A DNA stretch of 64,000 nt from Siphonodentalium dalli (lineage: Eukaryota > Mollusca > Scaphopoda > Gadilida > Siphonodentaliidae). Both the position numbers and the translations under genes were made by a program. Numbering within the stretch: the stretch's first letter is position 1; each line of letters starts with the position of its first letter. This document shows, in pieces, positions 22,882-34,880 of this stretch. The notes below the pieces were generated by a model that did no database searches, was not told where the DNA came from, and saw only the letters and a program-made list of their open reading frames with translations. Location: positions 184,950,796-185,014,795 of the forward strand of contig CP136068.1 of assembly GCA_032622095.1 (NCBI GenBank), written 5' to 3'.

Positions 22882-23098
22882 CACATAAAGAGTGTGCGAT
22901 AAGAAAAACACTCAACACCATGGTGATTTTTTTCTTTTGGAGATTGATTCACGGTGACCTATTCATCACGAAAATATTGTAGAGGATAAGCAAGTGCTAT
23001 AATAGTATGTAAACAGCATGGTACAGTTTTAACCAAAGTTCACTCAGTGAGATAGCCCTGGTGTTGAGTGTTTTGCTTATCATACACTCTTTACGTAC
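22882..23098. mobile_element. Short TIR element
   Basis: Left end CATAAAGAGTGTGCGATAAG with AACACTCAACACCA is matched by the complement of the right end at about 23058-23098 (GGTGTTGAGTGTTTTGC ... ACTCTTTACG). The arms are about 40 bp. No coding capacity. The end resembles the ATAAAGAGCGTT motif scattered over the window. Confidence 0.6.
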
Positions 23099-23512
23099 TG
23101 TACTGTACTGTAACATAACATACCTTTAGTTTACAAACACTGCATACGATCTTGACAATAACATGCTATTTTACATGTATGCAATATATATGATTGTATT
23201 AGAACACAATCTCTCTACATTTTAATACTCTTTCTGTTTATGATGGGTTTATCGGATGTGACTATTTTAACAGCACGAAGGCCATCCATTTATGTGTTCT
23301 CAGGCAGTTACATCTCAATTTTTAGATGAGGGAGGGAGGCTAACGGCATTTATATCAACAAAAAAAATTTAAGAAAACATGCTTCAGAAACAAACAAATT
23401 ATTTTCGTTGTTCAAATCCAATATTTCTAACAGAAAATATTAAAAAAAATGTTTGATGAGGTTTTTCAACCTTTTCATGACGGGAGCTGTGTGGCATTAA
23501 AGATCCTGTGCC

Positions 23513-23566
23513 AGTGCATTCTCTTATATACGTGAGTCTCGCATATATAAGAGAATGCACTGGCCT
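23513..23566. repeat. Hairpin fragment of the CCCTTTACCC MITE family
   Basis: The arms CAGTGCATTCTCTTATATA and complement match the hairpins of the piggyBac-like MITEs, but the TTAA-bounded ends are absent. Confidence 0.65.
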
Positions 23567-23790
23567 TAGAAAATCAATATTGATTTTAAAGTTTTGATAT
23601 TTATATTGTTTGTGATTCCAAGGACTATGATTGAAAGTTACTGGTCATAAAAATCAGGTTTCAATTAAATTGCTAAACAGTATCAATAACAGTGAAGTGA
23701 AAGTACTAGTAGTGAAGGGATTAAAAAAAATAATTGACCAACATTTTTAAAGTTTTTTATACTTATTTTGTCAGTGATTCCAAGGAATGA

Positions 23791-23946
23791 AAGTACGACC
23801 ACAGCTACTGGACATAAAGTACGACCACAGCTACTGGACATAAAGTACGACCACAGCTACTGGACATAAAGTACGACCACAGCTACTGGACATAAAGTAC
23901 GACCACAGCTACTGGACATAAAGTACGACCACAGCTACTGGACATA
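23791..23946 (+). repeat. 26-bp minisatellite, six near-identical copies
   Basis: The unit AAGTACGACCACAGCTACTG plus GACATA repeats six times without visible variation, suggesting recent expansion. It lies in TMEM106 intron 1. Confidence 0.95.
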
Positions 23947-24194
23947 AAGTCTAAAAAAAATCTGGTTTCAATCAAATTTCTAAATGGTATCACCAAGAGT
24001 GAAGGGATTAAAAAAATAATTGACCAACAATCTAAAATAAATGCACTCAACAGAAAAATGTCAATGACACTGTAGCTGAGAGGAAAAATTTCATGTTACA
24101 GTAAATGGAGTGATTAGGAATGCGCATTTCTGTGTATTTGCTACATACTCAAAATATCTCAAATTCAAGTCTGGATTTAGAGTTTCTGACATTT

Positions 24195-24330
24195 GCAGAA
24201 TGAGGTTCCCAGAGGGTGAATTTATTGATGCTAACCCATACAGTGCACTACCATCACCAATCACTGTCTGGATAATTACTGGAAACTACACTGGTCTGGA
24301 GACCTCATTCTGCTTAGGGATCAAGTTAAC
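24195..24330. mobile_element. Degraded hAT-like MITE
   Basis: GCAGAATGAGG and CCTCATTCTGC face each other around diverged internal sequence, matching the family at 4318-4606 and 5663-5972. Target duplication not discernible. Confidence 0.5.
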
Positions 24331-24945
24331 ATTATTTTTAGTTAGTTTTTCCCTTCTGTCCAGTATCACTATCCCCTAATTTGCAGAAGATAAAATGCTT
24401 TTATGTGTAACCATATAAGGTAAGGGGGTGTCTGACCAGGTAGCAGAACTGTCAAGGTTAGCGACCCCACACCTAGCACACCAGAAAGACAGAGAAAAGT
24501 CAAAGTAATGTGCTGGCAGGTGGACCAGAAGGCCATTTTGAAAGTCAACTAAAGAAAAAAGTAAAACGGCTAAGAACGCATTTGTCATAAGAATTTTACA
24601 CATAATTGATACCGGTCGGTGCAAAATGTACGGTCTATATAAAGTGGTAGTATAGTCCCCCGCAAGTTTGGAAACAATTACATATGCGTGACACGGAAAG
24701 GGTTATACAGTGTATTCCATATAAAACGTAATATATATTAGTAAAACGCTATTTATATGGCCTAGTAATATCAATGGGTTGATATATACGCGCCCAAGTA
24801 CAGTATCTATATATATATGTATAAGTGGGTATATATGCTCATACAACCCTACGTTGTTATTTAAGTAATATATCCCCTAATTTGCAGAAGATAAATTGCG
24901 GAAAGTTGAAATGTCTAAGTGAAATAAGAGATAATGGAGACGGAC

Positions 24946-25168
24946 CTTTTGGGATCTTTCCAGATCCTCGGCACGTTGGACACGGAACACTACCATTGAG
25001 GAGTTCCTCGTAAGCGATGGATGAAGACATGTTATCATTCATCTTCCCCTTATTCATCTGGTTCGGAGTATTTCTAGGGTAGGTCGTCACATCACTGAGT
25101 TTGTCAGACAGAAGTCGCTGGTATTCAGATAAACCATCATGACTCATAGCCTCATGTGCTCTATCAAT
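24946..25168 (-). CDS. TMEM106: TMEM106-family protein, exon 1 (first coding exon seen)
   Basis: A minus-strand exon preceded by a TTCACATTACAG acceptor; the probable start is ATG at 25147-25145, with an open in-frame stretch (IDRAHEA) between acceptor and ATG. An upstream exon, coding or not, must exist and was not found. The first 67 residues include YEELLNGSVPCPTCRGSGKI, whose CPTC...G.G.IP zinc-ribbon-like motif (C56, C59) is diagnostic of TMEM106 proteins and is thought to bind metal or mediate dimerisation in the cytosol. The donor is AAAG-GTCCGT, a weak consensus, but the split codon joins correctly to exon 2 (K-D-Q-E-G-Q). Family: lysosomal type II membrane proteins. Confidence 0.88.
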
Positions 25169-25260
25169 CTGTAATGTGAAGGAAATATAAGATATGAGGC
25201 CATCCTAAAAAGATTTTGTGTTTCGCCTCTCCCGCCTCATATTTTTGGGACTGAGTAGGT

Positions 25261-25637
25261 ACCCCGCTGGACAAAACAAGTGTCCATTGGCACCGCGGTG
25301 TATTTGCCGTTCGGCCGAGGTGTCAGAGTTTGTAACTGCAGTTGAGCACCGTGGCCAAACGGCAAGTACACTGCGGCCAAACAGCAAGTTCACTGCGGCC
25401 GAAAAGCAACTACCCTCGCAGTCGAATTGCATGTACACCGTGGTTAGATTTCGGGTTTGTATTGTCTTTTTTCAGTTTGATGAAAGTACACCGTGGCAAC
25501 TACACCATGCTGAATGGCAATTATACCGCGGCCCAACTGTAGTTAGCCGGTGGAGCCACAGTGTAGTTGCATTTCGGCCGCGGTGGCAACGCTAACCGCA
25601 CCGCAGTTAAGTGGACACTTGTTTTGTCCAGCAGGGT
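25261..25637. mobile_element. Short TIR transposon with GC-rich internal repeats
   Basis: Termini ACCCCGCTGGACAAAACAAG (left) and the complement of ACCCTGCTGGACAAAACAAG (right) match at 25 of 26 positions. AGGT flanks both sides as a possible 4-bp duplication. The interior repeats CCGCGGTG/GGCCAAACGGCAAGT-like words. No transposase. It sits about 90 bp upstream of TMEM106 exon 1. Confidence 0.75.
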
Positions 25638-25649
25638 AGGTTGGTATAA

Positions 25650-26030
25650 TATTTTTATGCCAAATAGGACATTGAAAGTAAAAAATAGTTCTTTTTTAAT
25701 TTCAGATCAATTCATAGTGAATATAATTATGTCGAATTGCATGTGTATTTATTAATCGATGTAAAGTTTTTGAACTAGGGTTTTTCCTGGGTGGCAATTG
25801 GATGCTCACTAAAATGTGCGCATCATTGACGAATAATATGTCGATTGGAAATTTAAATACTGTCTCATACAGTACATCTGAAAATTTTACAGGCACCATT
25901 TTGAAATGACCAACACCATCCATTTGGAGCCTGTCATTTTGACAGTCAGTGAAAAAATAATTATTTTGAGCCTTGAAACTGTCTACTAATTTCAACGAGG
26001 TTCTGAACACTGTCATCACAGTGTCATGTC
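25650..26030 (-). repeat. Dispersed repeat copy 2 (empty site)
   Basis: Inverted, uninterrupted counterpart of 425-538 plus 1357-1560. A minus-strand frame of 105 codons (26019-25702) is open through it, including MDGVGHFKMVPVKF; faintly reminiscent of a transposase but I cannot support that. Confidence 0.7.
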
Positions 26031-26285
26031 AAAACAAGTAAACAGTTACGAGATGCAAAATCCTTCAGGCCGAAACTCAACAAACTTGAAAAAGTTTAAC
26101 ACTCCGAATCTATCCGAGCAGTCAGACCACCTATTTATGAACCTAAACTACTAAAAACTGTTAAAAGCACAGAAGCCATCCAGACTGTTGAGAAGCCATG
26201 AATGGAATATAAAAACCCCAGAAAGACTTCGGGATTATGCAACCTAAAACTTTCGAAAAAAGGGGTGATGTCATGTCGTAACCAG

Positions 26286-27637
26286 TAGTGCTGAAACGGA
26301 TATCCGGTTGACAACCGGCTACTGTCGGCAACCGGTTGAACTACGATCAACCGGTTAACCGCTATGTAATACATACATGCAATGCCACTGATAAAAACTA
26401 ACGTATTCAGGTCCTTAATCGGCATAGGCTGATAACAGTAGCTTTTAAACAAGGGTACTTTATCAATTTTGTTACAAACGTTATCACTCAGAGGGGTATA
26501 CATTCGAAATTACGCGTATTAAAAGTCAAAATCTGGTGCCAGATCAAAAGTCTTTCCATGAATAGCAGATTACATAGTCTGGCATCGGCGGCTAAACATC
26601 AAAGATGCATGACGTCATCTTTGATGTTCCGATGTCCGGTAAAACATGTGCACGGACGCCACTGGGTCATCGGCAAAGATCAATACAATCGTTTTCACTG
26701 CAGTACGGCATGGTCATTTGACATCTACTCTTCGACTGACTACTTGTAGACAGTATCATGGATACCCCAGAAATGAGTAAATCAGATGTCTCGGCACATT
26801 TCAAAGAGAAATTGGCAGGATGCAAACTCTGAGAACCAACCCTATTTACATACGCTCGGTCTATACTTCTAACATTACTGAGTTTGAGTAATCTCAGTCG
26901 ATGAAGTTCAAATGAACTCGAATCAAAGTGGTGTTCCTGTGCAGTCGGACTTATTTGCATACTAATGACTAATTCTCAGCATTTGATTGTCTTCTAACAG
27001 AAAACACTGTTTTCAGCAGGTTTTCAGCTGTTTTTAAAATTTTCATTTGTTAACTTCATAAAGTTCACAAACTTTATAATTGTGTTTATCGGTCGTCAGT
27101 CATCCTATCCATCTCAAATTGCCAAAGAACACCCAGCAGTTAAAATACCTGAGTCACATGACTTAATAATCAATAATCGGCCAGTCTCGTAATCGCTATA
27201 ATGGCAATAAAAACTGCCGATATTTGCATGTACGAACATATGTATATACGTGTAGGTCACACAATATTCTTCCCAAAATAACAAGTCAGGTAGCAGTCGC
27301 AACTGCAGTACAAACAGGTCAAGCATGACATGATGACACGTCTATTTATAAACACTGCGAGTTTTAGTTCACTGTGTTATCTGCCAAGTTGTCAAAACGT
27401 GGCTTTGTGACGTTCGTGTTTGGTGATTTACATTCGTTTAATACAAGCTCTGTCTGTGTAAACATTACGCGAGTTTGCCATAAAGTTAATAATCAAATTA
27501 TGCTGATATATTGGTACATATTATGGTGTAAATAATCAGTGTAAAGTCATAGATTGAAAATAGCGGATAACCGGTTATGATCCGGTTACACGTCGCGGTT
27601 AACCGGCTACAAAAATAGGTCAACCGTTTCAGCACTA
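26286..27637. mobile_element. hAT-like non-autonomous transposon with 8-bp TSD
   Basis: The ends TAGTGCTGAAACGG and complement (CCGTTTCAGCACTA) are perfect inverted repeats over 14 bases, followed by GGTTGAC/GGTTAACC-rich subterminal repeats at both sides. The flanking GTAACCAG is present exactly at 26278-26285 and 27638-27645. An 8-bp duplication with TAGTG...CACTA ends is the hAT signature. No transposase was recognised in the 1.35 kb. Confidence 0.9.
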
Positions 27638-27829
27638 GTAACCAGTCGCGTTGTAACTCGGCAACAGAGTAACGTTTCATATTTTAGTTACTAACTTCAG
27701 AATGTGTAACTTCCAGTTAAGATATCCAATCTTGCAATACACGTTGTTTTCTAAATTTTAGGTTTTGTTCATTTGTGCAACATAAATGTAAATAAATAAA
27801 TGCACCAATAACTACAAACATAACACAAA

Positions 27830-28390
27830 GCCCCGAGGCGAATATATATCATTTTGTTTTCGCCAATTCCCTACAAAACATTCATCAAACCCATACTGGA
27901 AACCAATTTTGCGAAAAAATTCATACAACAAGAAATTAATTACATTAGACAAAACAAACATATTAATTAGTACATTCGTAAAATTAAACGAACACATCAG
28001 TGAACAAGACGATGATCATACACTCGCAAAAATGATAACCCAAGAAATTAAGGACTGCCTCAAATGCACTAAACCAAATAAAGCTCATGGATGAATTATA
28101 ACATTCAGCATTATCAAACTCTACTCAATAGATGTAAAATAATTTACAATAAATGTTTACAACATGGCTACTTCCCAAATAACGTGGAAATCTGCACTTT
28201 GAGTTATGTTTTCCCAAACCAGGCAAAGACCACACAATTTCGACACATTTTAGACATAGCAATTTACTTCAATCTCTGGGCAAACGTTTTGAAAGAATTA
28301 TCAGCACTATTATAGACCAGACCTTCACACGAGGAAAACAGCGAGAGCATTCATTTTCTCCCGAAATTCAGAAGATGGGTGTAATATTTA
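27830..28390 (+). pseudogene. Decayed LINE reverse transcriptase fragment
   Basis: Three frames together show a non-LTR reverse transcriptase N-terminal region: CLKCTKPNKAHG, then IIYNKCLQHGYFPNN with a following PNQAKTTQFRH (equivalent to the P-K-x-G-K segment), then SLGKRFERIISTII. This order is that of jockey/CR1-type elements between the fingers motifs and the palm. Frameshifts lie around 28085-28095 and 28200-28270, and no catalytic YADD-type box follows. It is a dead fragment. Confidence 0.75.
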
Positions 28391-30359
28391 ACCCTTAATA
28401 TAATCGTAAGTTGGGTTTTTCCAGTTGGGTAATTGTGGGATAGACCTACTAGTATGTCCAGTTACACTTTCATATGTCCTGGCCATAATTGAACAGACGG
28501 GAAATGATCTAAATAAACCTTAAAATAGTTCAATATTGAATCAACGATTACAGCCACCATACTCTCCCCTGCCTAATAATAGTGATGGCCAAATAATAGT
28601 GATGGTGCACATTTTCGGGTGTTATTAATAATAGTGATGGTGCCAAATAATAGTGATGGCGCACAATGATGGCATTTTACCATATTTCTACTATAAATGA
28701 AGCAGAATGTAGGCCTTAATTAATTTGGCATTGTTGGGCAAGTTCCCATGCATGCAAGTTGTTCTCATTGGCTCCTTTAATAATGACAGTAAGTAATTTG
28801 GTAACAGTACCAGTCTGAGTAAGGTAAAGTACTGTGGTGATTGTAGCCAGGTTGGGTGGAAGCAGGCACGGCTTTCTCAAAATGTGGAACTGTTGCCAAG
28901 TCATCGCATTCATAATTAAACTGTGCTTTGAATACACGGACATGTTATTGTATTGCTTTATTGCATAGATTTAAATACATGTTCCTGTGTACACACAGAA
29001 GCTACTGCGGTGTCGTAACTTTCCATTTATAGCCAAAACCAGTCACGCATGTGTGCACACGACTCACAGCTTCTGTGTCTTCATGATAGCGCATAATTGG
29101 GTCACGATAACAGTATTGTTTGGAGAAGTCGGCCACGTCAAGTTAAATTAGTTCATCAGTTGTCACTCAGATTAGTTTCACTGATTATTTTATAATATAA
29201 GCCTGGTGATGTGATTTTAGCATTAAGTCCCGTTTTGATAGTAGAAGTCGGTTCCGTCCCAACGATAATTAGTTGTCACTGTGTGATTATAAGCTTTGAT
29301 GAGTTGTAATTAACTGCGATAATCCGTCTGTTTATACACGGACATCATGATCTAGAGGCCTAAATCCTGTTAGGAATGAGATTCTCCCACATTCCTGTCA
29401 ACTTGTCAAGTGCACTTCTATTTTTTTTAGTGAGCTGCACGTTTTTTCTAACTTTTTGACTGAAAATTCCGCGACTTTGCAAGAACTTTAAATAATCGTG
29501 ATGGCGCCTAATAATCGTGATGCTGTCGTATTTTTCTTTAAATAAATAAACGTGACGTCACGTTTATTTGGCAGGAGAGAGTAAGTATTTTGACAAGAAG
29601 CACAACTGCAAATTTTAGCACCATTGAATTGAAAATTACGAGTGAGTACAGGTGCTGCGAGATCAATCACTCCCGTCTCCTGGGAAGGACTGATAGACTA
29701 TTCGACCATCTTGAAACAGCAACACAGACTGAATCGCCCTGCCATGGGCTTTTTAACAGACAAGAATATATTTTAAAACACTGATTAAAAGTATATAACC
29801 TACATTTGATTGGTCGATGCAGTCAGGTGGGTTAGCTTGGACAAAATGGCGAATTATGAGCACATTTCGCTGCGACAGCTCTTGCTTTTTTAAAGAATAA
29901 ACAAAGATTTCCAATGTAACTTCACAAGGTACAATCTTTAATTAGTTTTGCAAACTTTTATCTTAGTTTTCCGATAAAAAGCTTACCTCTTCGAAACACT
30001 AATTATCTTCATAGATGTGTTTTCAAATGTGCCAAAGTGGATGGCGATGTGTTTGACAACCGGAAAATTCAATTTAGTATCATAAACGCAAATTTACCCA
30101 TCGCAGACGATTTTCCAGTAGCTAGATCTGGCAATAATAGATACTTCTGGCTATAGTAGCTCCATTTCAGGTTTACCCAGACCTGATGTAACTATCATAG
30201 TATCAGAAAATTTAACTGCAGATTTATTGAGAATTTCTAAGAAACAATCACTTGTCATATATGTTCAAAGTCATTTAATTTCTATTAACCAACACCCCTA
30301 CACATATGAATTGGGTTATAGCAACCACAACGCGCCGCAGGCGCGTTGTTGCTTTTCAA
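28391..30359. other. Intergenic DNA with ATAGTGATGG repeats
   Basis: AATAATAGTGATGG or AATAATCGTGATGG occurs about six times in two clusters (28575-28665 and 29490-29530), in direct orientation, possibly the ends of one unidentified element. An inverted pair ACACAGAAGCT/AGCTTCTGTGT flanks 28996-29082. No exon recognised. Confidence 0.5.
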
Positions 30360-30520
30360 GTTTAGTCGTGAATGACGTCATTAATTTTTACAATACCATG
30401 AAACAGAATTTCGACGCAATGAAAAACGGCGCACAAAATGGGTTAAAAATCACGTGACTTCCGCTCCGCTTTCGCATAGCATCCTGGGAACAATAATATC
30501 CCAAAAGAAATGGTGAAATC
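30360..30520. promoter_or_regulatory. Candidate promoter with CRE, E-box, ETS and ZNF143-like motifs
   Basis: Within 130 bp lie TGACGTCA (near 30373), TCACGTGACTTCCG (near 30450, an E-box fused to an ETS-type CTTCCG) and GCATCCTGGGAACA (near 30479, like the ZNF143/SBS core). Two further TGACGTCA sites occur at about 30660-30695. Such a combination is typical of constitutive animal promoters. It is 5.2 kb upstream of the first TMEM106 exon seen and could drive it on the minus strand, but no connecting exon was found. Confidence 0.3.
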
Positions 30521-31819
30521 ACAGAATCGGAAGTGGACGAACGGGATGGTTATGAAATTACCAACTTCAGTTTTTCTGAACAATTCCTATGTGATTTAGG
30601 CCTATAGATTAGTTTCATTTTGACCAATTTCGTTGGTTAGCTGAACGAAAACCAGCGAAGACGTCATGACATGGTCCATGACGTCATTTACGTCATTTGG
30701 CTTTGTGGGCCAGAATCCAGACACATTTGGTCTCAACCGGAAACACTGATTTCACATCACTAGACTATAGACGCAATTATATATACGAAGTGGCTTTAGC
30801 ACTGAGGGCTCAAGAACGGTATGCCGCTCTTTAGCGATGAGGGCTAAGGAGCGGTATACGGCTCTTTATAGTCGGGACACTGGAGATCGAGCAGTACGGA
30901 TGATAATGTATAGTGATGTACCGATTATCGGTATCGGCTATCGGATCGGGCCGATATATATGGTATCGGCAAGATATCGGTATCGGCAAAATTTAGTCTC
31001 TCGACCGATATCGTCAACCGATACATGTCGCGTCCTTTGTAAACGTAGTTACACCAATTCCAACATTAATATTAAATAAATGACAGGAATTTCCAGAAAA
31101 AATGGCAACTATTTTACCCACGGGTCAGCCCTCCATCACATACGGTGATATACCATGATGACAACATTGACAGGAGACTGCTGGTACACTCATGACCCAA
31201 ATAAACATTTCAAAAGGTTCCGTAGTTCCGTACGCTTAATAATTAAAGTTAAAACATGAACTGTATATAATTAAAATTACTTGCGAGTGCTGAGTAGCAC
31301 ATGTTGAATACAAATAACTGACACCCCTGGCATTAGCGTGAGAATGGAATCTTCCTATGACTGAATCAGACTAATGTACCGGTATCATTTAGTGATGTAT
31401 TCATAGGGGTGTGGAATTAATTCCATGCCACGTGCGACAGTAAGTTGTCACATTGTTATTATCTTCCCAATGCGGGTACCGGGCGGCAAGATCAAACGAT
31501 TATTTGCATGCGTTTGATGTCTTCGAGTAGGAATCACTAATATGCCACGTGTTGACAGATGACACAGTAAACTAAAAATCACAGTGTTTATAAATAGACG
31601 AGTCACACTTGACCAGTTTGCATTAAAGTCGCCTCAGTTGTGACTCGCTATTCCTCAATATATAGAAACATCACGTGTTAACAACATTTAAGTGTGTGTG
31701 TTTAAAGTGCTATTGATTCAAATTGATTGACATTCTGGTATAGTTCTCATCTAGTCCAATAAAGTATTTGATTTGATTTGGTATACGATGACTGAAGATG
31801 GAGGAGGTGACTAACTTGT

Positions 31820-32129
31820 TTGATGGAACCATCCGAACCAATCAGAGTGCTCTATGGGCGGGATTTGTATCTGCTGTCATGGGCAGAGAAAATGTCAACA
31901 ATTGCAACATTGCAGGTGTTATTAAACGCAAGTTCAACTTCTGAAAAAGATCGAGTTTGGCAAATTGAAATTGAAATTGAGTCATTGACTCAAATGGATT
32001 ACGTAAGGCACAGTAACGGAATCAAACAAATATTAAGGACATCTTTTGAATGCAACGAAATATACAATCGTTTTGCCAGGGTTTTTGGGGAACGTAAACT
32101 AAACTTTTTTGCGACCAGGTTATCGGTTC
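31820..32129 (+). other. Unassigned open reading frame inside the hAT-like element
   Basis: A frame starting at ATG 31823 reads through about 100 codons (MEPSEPIRVLYGRDLYLLSW at the start, FGERKLNFFATRLSV at the end) before it enters the nested element at 32130, whose sequence extends the frame artificially to 32278. I recognise no domain. It could be a captured gene piece or a chance frame. Confidence 0.3.
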
Positions 32130-32976
32130 GGATCCGGGCCCACTCGCCCCAGGGCCAGCTCGCCCCAGGCCGTTTTTGGGGCGAGCTGGCCCACCTTTCA
32201 GGGGCGAGCTGGCCCGGGTATTACATTTGTATTAAAGTTGTAAATAAGTTAATATATATTAATATATTAATTTCTTAAGTTCAGATTATGATATATTTCA
32301 GAGTTATGTCCATCAATTTTGACATTTACTAGTAGATTACTTTAGGCACGTTTGTTAGCAATGATAATAGCCATGCAGTTTATCACACTAGTTGGTTTGA
32401 AAGACGAACCGGCGAATTCATAAATAACAAGCCGTTATTATACATGTATCCCCATTCATATCCTATCAAAACAATAGAAGCAGGTTGTTTACACAGTAAC
32501 CAATCGACTAATCACACCTCACACTTCAGAGGATGAGATGGCTTCAGTGTGATAGATAATCACTTTCATATGCCGACCACATACCGTATATAAGCAGTGC
32601 AATATTTATCTGACATCATAACCACAAATATGTTCCGTTGTATCTGCGACTATATATCGAAGAATGGAGTATATTCCGACATGACGTTCGGACAAATAAT
32701 GATCTCGAATGTGTGTATATTTAATTCAACATTCCAAATTCAATGATACACATCTTGGGTATCAGTTGACCGATTTGGGTATCACTTTGTATGGTATCAC
32801 TTAACTCGGGTATCACTTGACTGCAAGCCAGAGAAAGCAAGCAAAACGACCCCAAAACGACAACTTAAATAAGACATTATCCCTTGGGGCGAGCTGGCCC
32901 GGGGCGAGCTGGCTTGGGGCGAGCTGGCCCAGGTCGACTGGGGCGAGCTGGCCCTGGGGCGAGTGGGCCCGTTTCC
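32130..32976. mobile_element. Nested 847-bp transposon, 8-bp TSD
   Basis: The inverted ends carry CGGGCCCACTCGCCCCAGGG and complement, then repeated GGGGCGAGCTGGCCC words (four on the right, three on the left). ATCGGTTC is present exactly at 32122-32129 and 32977-32984. The insertion lies inside the larger hAT-like element, so it is younger than that element. Eight-base duplication again suggests hAT. Confidence 0.88.
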
Positions 32977-33004
32977 ATCGGTTCTTTGCCAACAATACTT
33001 TGCA

Positions 33005-34880
33005 ATTTAAAACACAGAAGTTGGAATCACTGACTTTTATGCCATTTTTTTAGATTTTTTGGGGAGTTATAGTCATTAGGTTCATGACTATAACTCACAG
33101 TTGTTGGCCATTATATATAAGTAGTAGCCCTAGAGTAAGAATAATATAGAAAGTTAGGAAACAACATGTAAAAAACCAAATTTTAAACCCACCCACCTCC
33201 CATGTTGCACTCGAAATCTCATCAAAACAACTAAGCTTCGGACATGCATAACTACGTATGCAAAACTATCGAATATCGATAATCACACTTACCGTACATT
33301 TCTTGAGAGGTATATCCAGAAAAACTACTTTTATCAGGTGAAAATAATCAAAATCACGATAAAATTTGTCTCGACACAACATCATTAGCACGGGATTGTT
33401 AGGATCGATAACTCTTCCGAAAAGTCGGTTGAACTCGGTTTCGGTCAAAAAGGCGAAATACATTAAGCGGGCCAACCTTTGACTTGTCCCCGGAGTATAA
33501 ACCTTGCCATCGCTCTATCGTTGACGTCGTCGTTGTATGGGTGGGGGGGGGGGGGGCACGTCACAAGGCGATGGTGTCGCGAAATATGCATTGTTATATG
33601 TTTTGATGATCAACTCTTTTCAAAAGTAAATGTAATCGAATATCTACTTGACTAAATATGGGTGAGTGTGTGGGCAAACCGTGCATTTAATAGCTGGATG
33701 TAGAGTGAGCGCTCAAATCTTCGCCGGCTTTCCAGCACACACGAGAACAGTCGAGAAACATGTGCTGAACTTGTTCAATGCAACCTGACGCTTTTCGTGC
33801 GTGAACTGTTGTCTGTCGACAACCACACAGATTTGCATCCTCGTCGTCGACCCAATAATTTCTTTGAACACCCGTATCACCCGTATAATTCTTCGTTGCA
33901 TTAATTTTTCGTCAGCGTATATCACATAATGTCATATTGCCATGACCTTTAACACTGTAATAAAATATGTCTACAATTGCCGAATCAGCTCTGATAGAGA
34001 ATATGCAACTTGCGTTGTGGTAAGTTATTTTATTTTTTATTATGTTTATTACTTGAAAACAAGAACGGGACATATTATGTTATTATGCAAATCTGTGTGG
34101 TTGTCGACAGACAACAGTTCACGCACGAAAAGCGTCAGGTTGCATTGAACAAGTTCAGCACATGTTTCTCGACTGTTCTCGTGTGTGCTGGAAAGCCGGC
34201 GAAGATTTGAGCGCTCACTCTACATCCAGCTATTAAATGCACGGTTTGCCCACACACTCACCCATATTTAGTCAAGTAGATATTCGATTACATTTACTTT
34301 TGAAAAGAGTTGATCATCAAAACATATAACAATGCATATTTCGCGACACCATCGCCTTGTGACGTGCCCCCCCCCCCCACCCATACAACGACGACGTCAA
34401 CGATAGAGCGATGGCAAGGTTTATACTCCGGGGACAAGTCAAAGGTTGGCCCGCTTAATGTATTTCGCCTTTTTGACCGAACCGAGTTCAACCGACTTTT
34501 CGGAAGAGTTATCGATCCTAACAATCCCGTGCTAATGATGTTGTGTCGAGACAAATTTTATCGTGATTTTGATTATTTTCACCTGATAAAAGTAGTTTTT
34601 CTGGATATACCGCTCAAGAAATGTACGGTAAGTGTGATTATCGATATTCGATAGTTTTGCATACGTAGTTATGCATGTCCGAAGCTTAGTTGTTTTGATG
34701 AGATTTCGAGTGCAACATGGGAGGTGGGTGGGTTTAAAATTTGGTTTTTTACATGTTGTTTCCTAACTTTCTATATTATTCTTACTCTAGGGCTACTACT
34801 TATATATAATGGCCAACAACTGTGCTATAACTCCCCAAAAAATGGCATAAAAGTCAGTGATTCCAACTTCTGTGATTTAA
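33005..34880. repeat. Large palindrome, arms about 0.8 kb
   Basis: 33005-33838 is the near-identical reverse complement of 34085-34880, around a 246-bp spacer (33839-34084). Differences are small: a poly-G/poly-C length change (about 33541-33556 versus 34370-34378) and a short extra inverted ATAGTCAT/ATGACTAT motif at 33069-33095 only on the left. Each arm carries a frame ending in a GTAAGTGT donor-like site (right arm 34463-34632, with FNRLFGRVIDPNNPVLMMLC); it resembles an exon, but I cannot identify it. Confidence 0.9.

Larger units (their letters stand above)
22093..24945 (-). other. TMEM106 intron 1
   Basis: A 2.85-kb intron. Contents: an inverted copy (22434-22650) of a repeat seen at 57170-57400; a TIR element at 22882-23098; a CATTCTCTTATATA hairpin fragment at 23513-23566; a 26-bp minisatellite at 23791-23946; a degraded hAT-like MITE at 24195-24330. 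Confidence 0.7.

Noticed and set aside
25218-25595. 125-codon plus-strand frame across the TIR element
   Set aside because: It follows the GC-rich internal repeats of a short non-autonomous element; the frame has no known domain.
30511-30600. Short plus-strand frame MVKSQNRKWTNGM resembling a ribosomal protein L29 start
   Set aside because: Only a few residues match, there is no donor site in a suitable place, and the frame stops after about 29 codons.
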